Assembly (NCBI GenBank): GCA_037389465.1
Contig: JAZARR010000221.1
Span: forward strand, 2,210,501 to 2,274,500
Source: Baylisascaris procyonis
Taxonomy: Eukaryota > Nematoda > Chromadorea > Rhabditida > Ascarididae
Length of the DNA stretch: 64,000 nucleotides
Reading direction: 5' to 3'
Part shown: positions 60,243-64,000 of the stretch, in pieces
How positions within the stretch are numbered: position 1 is the first letter of the stretch
Layout of the letters: each line of letters starts with the position of its first letter
Translations under genes and position numbers: made by a program
The notes under the pieces: generated by a model
What the model was told of the DNA's origin: nothing
Databases searched by the model: none
What the model saw: the letters and a program-made list of their open reading frames with translations, nothing else

Positions 60243-62642
60243 TTATATACGTTCAGCCAACCATATGGCTGCACGACATCCGCTTTGAATTATCCATTTG
60301 AGTGCGTTATATGCGGGTGCCTGCAATGTCATAGCATGAAACGAGCGATAAGCAATGACAACCAAATTCAACACTGTGAGGGGAAACATCTGACACTCGC
60401 ATATAATCGTATTCGTTAGATATTATCACCATTGCACTAATATTACCCAAATAAACGCTTGTTGTGATAACATCAAACTTATTAGCGATTAGTTAGCCCT
60501 TCTCCTTCATAAAACATCGACAATCGATTAGAGTAAATTAAGGTTTTCGAGTAAACTCGAAGCAGTTTGTTAGCGGGCCCGAATCAATTTTGAAAGGATG
60601 CCCCGTTAAGAAATCGCCCGGAAACAGATTCCCAATCCCCTCTCGCTGTTCCTTGACAAAGAGAAGGAGAAAGGTAAATTTTTTTGAACTGTAACTTTTT
60701 TTGGTCATCATAGTTAAGTTGTTGTACAATTTAAAAAGTGCACAATTAATAATCAATTTTTTCAGAATCGGAACGACAGGACAGTTTTTGATTTCTAATT
60801 ATAAAAAGGAAAACGCCATTTTCACTGTTTCATAATTTTAATATCCCAGAAATATTCTAATATTGAAATAGAATAAATATAAGCAATGCTCACTATTATT
60901 TAAATGGTTCCAAATCTTTCAAGAGGATACACTCTGAAAAACGATCAAATGAACAATGGTTAACTATCGCCAACGAATTCGGCATTTTGCGATAATTTTA
61001 TGAATGAAATGAAATGAAATAAACATAAATAAATGAACAAATGAAATTTTAAAAAATTGCTATCGAAGTGTAATGATCAATTAAGATCAAATATTGCATC
61101 TTTAATCTTCCAGCAAAAACCTCTATAAACTCAATCCCTCAAAATTAGTATTTCTGAGATTCAGTACTAATGTCAACAGATATACTTTAAAGAGTCTGCT
61201 ATAGCGATCGATGTATAATAAATGCTGATTATTGTTGGAGATGGAGCTATGATAAATACATGACCAATTTGGGTCTTTCATTCCTTTCGAATTCTAAATT
61301 TCATTCAAAAATTTATGGCATTTTAGCTGAAATATTTTCAGAAAATCTCGCTAGATTTGCATTAATATTAGAGATGTGATGAAATGAATACAATGAAACG
61401 TTTACAAAATGTCATAAGGATTAAAGTACATATTAGAAGCAGCAAAGAAAGGTAATTAAAAAGATAGAAGAGAGGTTAAAGACAGATAGTTAAGCTAAAA
61501 AGAACACTAAGCTTATTGTGCTTTGATAGAGAAAATGCATTTCTACCAAAGAAAAAATGACACATAACTTTTGGGCAATTTTTCACTTCACATATTTTGT
61601 TCACACAAAGAGTCGCCTCTCCTTTCTATTTACATTCACAAACTATATGTGAAAATGAAGTGAACCATATTCTAATACTATAATTTTTTCATATGGAAAT
61701 AAGAAATTTTTGGGAAGATACCAAATAAAAATTTCTACAAGTCGAATAAACGCTTACCTCCAACCCATCGTGATCGATACCAGTCTGATGGTGCTCAACT
61801 TCTTCATCTCTTAATTTCTTGAGAAGCTGAAAGTAAAAACTCATGCAACAATGAGCAATCAATACTATGGCTTTTTAGGGGTTCGGTATTCCCTTTGGGT
61901 ATTGAAGCTGTCAAAAGCGGATATATTACTCAATAAAACTTGAAGATTCGGAAAAAACACCCAAAGCATGCAGGGGGAATCATTGCCTTTCTGAGAGGCG
62001 AAACAAATGGTTCAAAGAAATTCACTGGTGGGAATTACAAATTACTGATTTCGTGCAAAGGGAGGAAGGGGTGGGCAGGGAGAAAAGAATGGAGCAGATG
62101 AGAGAGCTCGGATACTGGATTTAGACACGAAAACCAACATTTCGAACGAAGGACCTCATGCGGCGAACGACCTAAGGAAGGTAATTGGCGACTGTTTTAA
62201 ATTAGCTCACAAATGCGCAAGCAAATGAATAATGGCAATCACTAGAGGCTAATAGCTGAGTGACTACTGTAGCATGGCTATAATTCCTAAAAAAGAAGGA
62301 CTGCATTGACAGAGGCTGCAGCACAAAAGGGGTGGCAAAAAACTAGTCAAGCGACTCAACTCTTATTGATGGCGCAAATGAATTTTAATCACCGGTTGGT
62401 TTTAGGATAAGTGATGCAAAAGATTTCTAATGTACCATCAACAAAAAAAATTAATACGAAGGAAGGGACTAATTTCAACGGAAGCTGACAGGCAGTAATT
62501 ACCTCAAGAAGCTCCTTGTGTGTCTCGGGATCATCCTCGACTAATTCCTTGATTTGGTCATTGTAGTGTTGTGTGATGAGTTCCTCCACAGCTATTGTGC
62601 ATGCCATCGCAGATTTATTGCCCAAAAGTGCTGTACCTGCAC
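60243..62642 (-). CDS. COQ7: Ubiquinone biosynthesis hydroxylase COQ7 / CLK-1, C-terminal part (5' exons outside window)
   Basis: Three exons in transcript order, 62642-62503, 61826-61758 and 60320-60243, join in phase and end with TAA. COQ7 is the mitochondrial di-iron 5-demethoxyubiquinone hydroxylase, the penultimate step of ubiquinone synthesis. The first visible exon gives [20 protein letters not shown], with the Glu ligand, then [13 protein letters not shown] and [11 protein letters not shown]. The second gives [12 protein letters not shown] with the ExxH iron-ligand motif. The last gives [19 protein letters not shown] and ends ERI. The sequence resembles C. elegans CLK-1 more than human COQ7 in these stretches. 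The N-terminal half, holding the first Glu and ExxH ligands, was searched for on the minus strand up to 64000 and not found, so it must begin beyond the window or after a very long intron (over 1.3 kb). Confidence 0.95.
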
Positions 62643-64000
62643 CTGAAAAAAATTACTTTTCAAAAATACAGAAACATTCCTCTCGCCAGGTATTTCTCAG
62701 ACTCTTTTCAAAGGGGTTCTCAACTGACATTATTTATGATGGCTTTCAAATGGAATTTAGTTTACAAGAAAGGAAATTGTGTTGCCATAGGTTATAACTT
62801 CCTACCGAGGAGCTTTACCTATTCGATTTATAAGCAGATAGCGCCGAATGTCTGCATGTCACCTCTATTGCTAATATATGAAATGATTATTCTTGACGAA
62901 ATTTGAATTTTCTGTTTCCTGAAAAAAGAAAAAAACTTTGCTGAAAGCTTCATTTAGAGTTCAACTGTTATAATATTATTACCTACCGCTAATTTCCATT
63001 CATAACAGCTTCTCCACGATACCCTACTTCCCCAAGAATTTCGAAATTTTTCATTGCAATAAGCAGTTCGTTTAGTCGTTTTGATGATTACAAAATTGCT
63101 GTTTTCCAATCCGACAATGTAATATATTTCATAAGAAATAATCAACGAGATAATAAATTAGCAATGGTAAAATTGAACAGTTGCATGCCTCATCTCTAAT
63201 ATCAATGAGATTTGAAGTGCATGTTTAGTAAGTCGAAAAGGATGAATACGATGAGTCAGCGAGAAAGCAGAAAAAAAAAGAAGTAAAAGGATAGCTGAAA
63301 GAAATTGGATGGACGATGGCTAGCAGTCACTAAAAGGGAATAAGAGATGATGCTTTCTGGAGTTGCAATCAACGAAATACCACTTTTGCATTGCATTATA
63401 CCGAATAGAAACTACACAAAAGAGTCCTCAAAAGACAAAAAGACAGTTAACAGAGAATGTGGCATTTGAAAAAAAGCATTCAAACAATCGAACCAAACGG
63501 AAGCGTTACATAGATTTTCTTAGACACCAATCAATGCGCAACACAAATGCTCATTGTTGTTGCGCAATATTGAAAGATGCAATGCATCCATTTAAATTCT
63601 TCGGGGACCATCTCTAATAGCAAATATGCCGATTGTTTAACGCAATCGAAAGCATTCTCTGGATTTTCGAGAAACAGGCGATTAGGTGAGGCTCACAAAA
63701 ACCTTGCGAGAAGAATTCGAATTTCGAGCATAACAAATGGAATTTGCTGTTACAATAGAAACTTTAAAAACAATCGTAAAGTTGTTTCGTATCAGACTCA
63801 ACGGGAAGGAGAGTGAGACAGAGAGTAAGAAGTGGAGCACTTCATTAGCTTGGGGGAAGTCGTGAGAGGTTTACTGCATCACTAATTTCCCCCAAGAAAT
63901 TGACAACCCGAACGATGCTCTGAGAATGTACATATCAATGATCATAATGAAAGCAGAAGGTGGCATTTCGTACACTACGATGCAATGAGGACTCTATTAT
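62643..64000. other. Probable COQ7 intron, no coding exon recognised
   Basis: The visible COQ7 exon starts in mid-codon after TTTTTCAG, so upstream coding sequence is required, but none of the expected COQ7 N-terminal motifs was found here on the minus strand. Plus-strand open frames (63363-63617, 63577-63816) are AT-rich and lack homology. GGGGGAA and TTCCCCC occur as a short inverted pair near 63851 and 63887. Confidence 0.5.

Noticed and set aside
62980..63045. Short minus-strand frame (MKNFEILGEVGYRGEAV) considered as a COQ7 N-terminal exon
   Set aside because: It lacks the conserved COQ7 di-iron motifs, ends at a stop after 21 residues and does not join the visible exon.

Overview
This is a eukaryotic, most likely nematode, genomic window: AT-rich, intron-rich, with short GC-richer exons bounded by GT..AG and introns from about 160 bp to 4 kb. 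The animal assignment rests on eight conserved genes rebuilt exon by exon. The nematode assignment rests on the alpha-tubulin and COQ7 sequences, which look closest to Caenorhabditis TBA and CLK-1 as I remember them, on acceptor sites 1-2 nt before start codons (as expected for spliced-leader trans-splicing), and on a ZMAT2/SNU-23 gene lying next to an OST3 gene, as in C. elegans (ZK686.4/ZK686.3, from memory). The long introns and pure (TA)n tracts argue against C. elegans itself. I cannot name the species.

Layout: 0.1-2.3 kb (+), 3' part of an eIF4H/DRR-2-like gene; 5.16-7.50 kb (+), a three-exon BolA-like gene (83 aa); 10.1-14.9 kb (+), a five-exon acyl-CoA-binding ankyrin protein (ACBD6 type, 279 aa); 15.7-19.7 kb (-), a six-exon OST3/TUSC3-type oligosaccharyltransferase subunit (322 aa); 21.2-23.9 kb (-), a four-exon ZMAT2/SNU-23 splicing factor (211 aa); 29.65-35.53 kb (+), a seven-exon RSU1 (274 aa); 47.69-58.33 kb (+), ten exons of an alpha-tubulin (residues 2-450; the Met exon is unplaced); 60.2-62.6 kb (-), the 3' three exons of COQ7/CLK-1, whose 5' part lies beyond the window. 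In every rebuilt gene the codon phase is kept across all junctions.

The genes are housekeeping functions (translation, iron-sulfur handling, lipid binding, N-glycosylation, splicing, integrin adhesion, cytoskeleton, ubiquinone synthesis) and do not form one pathway. The only arrangement that may matter is SNU-23 followed by OST3 on the same strand.

Non-genic features: five pure (TA)n tracts of 75-120 bp, one ending 16 bp before a tubulin exon; a long imperfect inverted repeat at 26.15-26.50 kb whose inner stem resembles a miRNA precursor, next to a cysteine-rich exon-like segment and flanked by diverged direct repeats; smaller hairpins at 13.4, 17.2, 24.5 and 35.5 kb; and several GC-richer islands in introns. 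No tRNA, rRNA, CRISPR array or recognisable transposase was found. The 26 kb hairpin locus is the best candidate for something undescribed, but the evidence is structural only.
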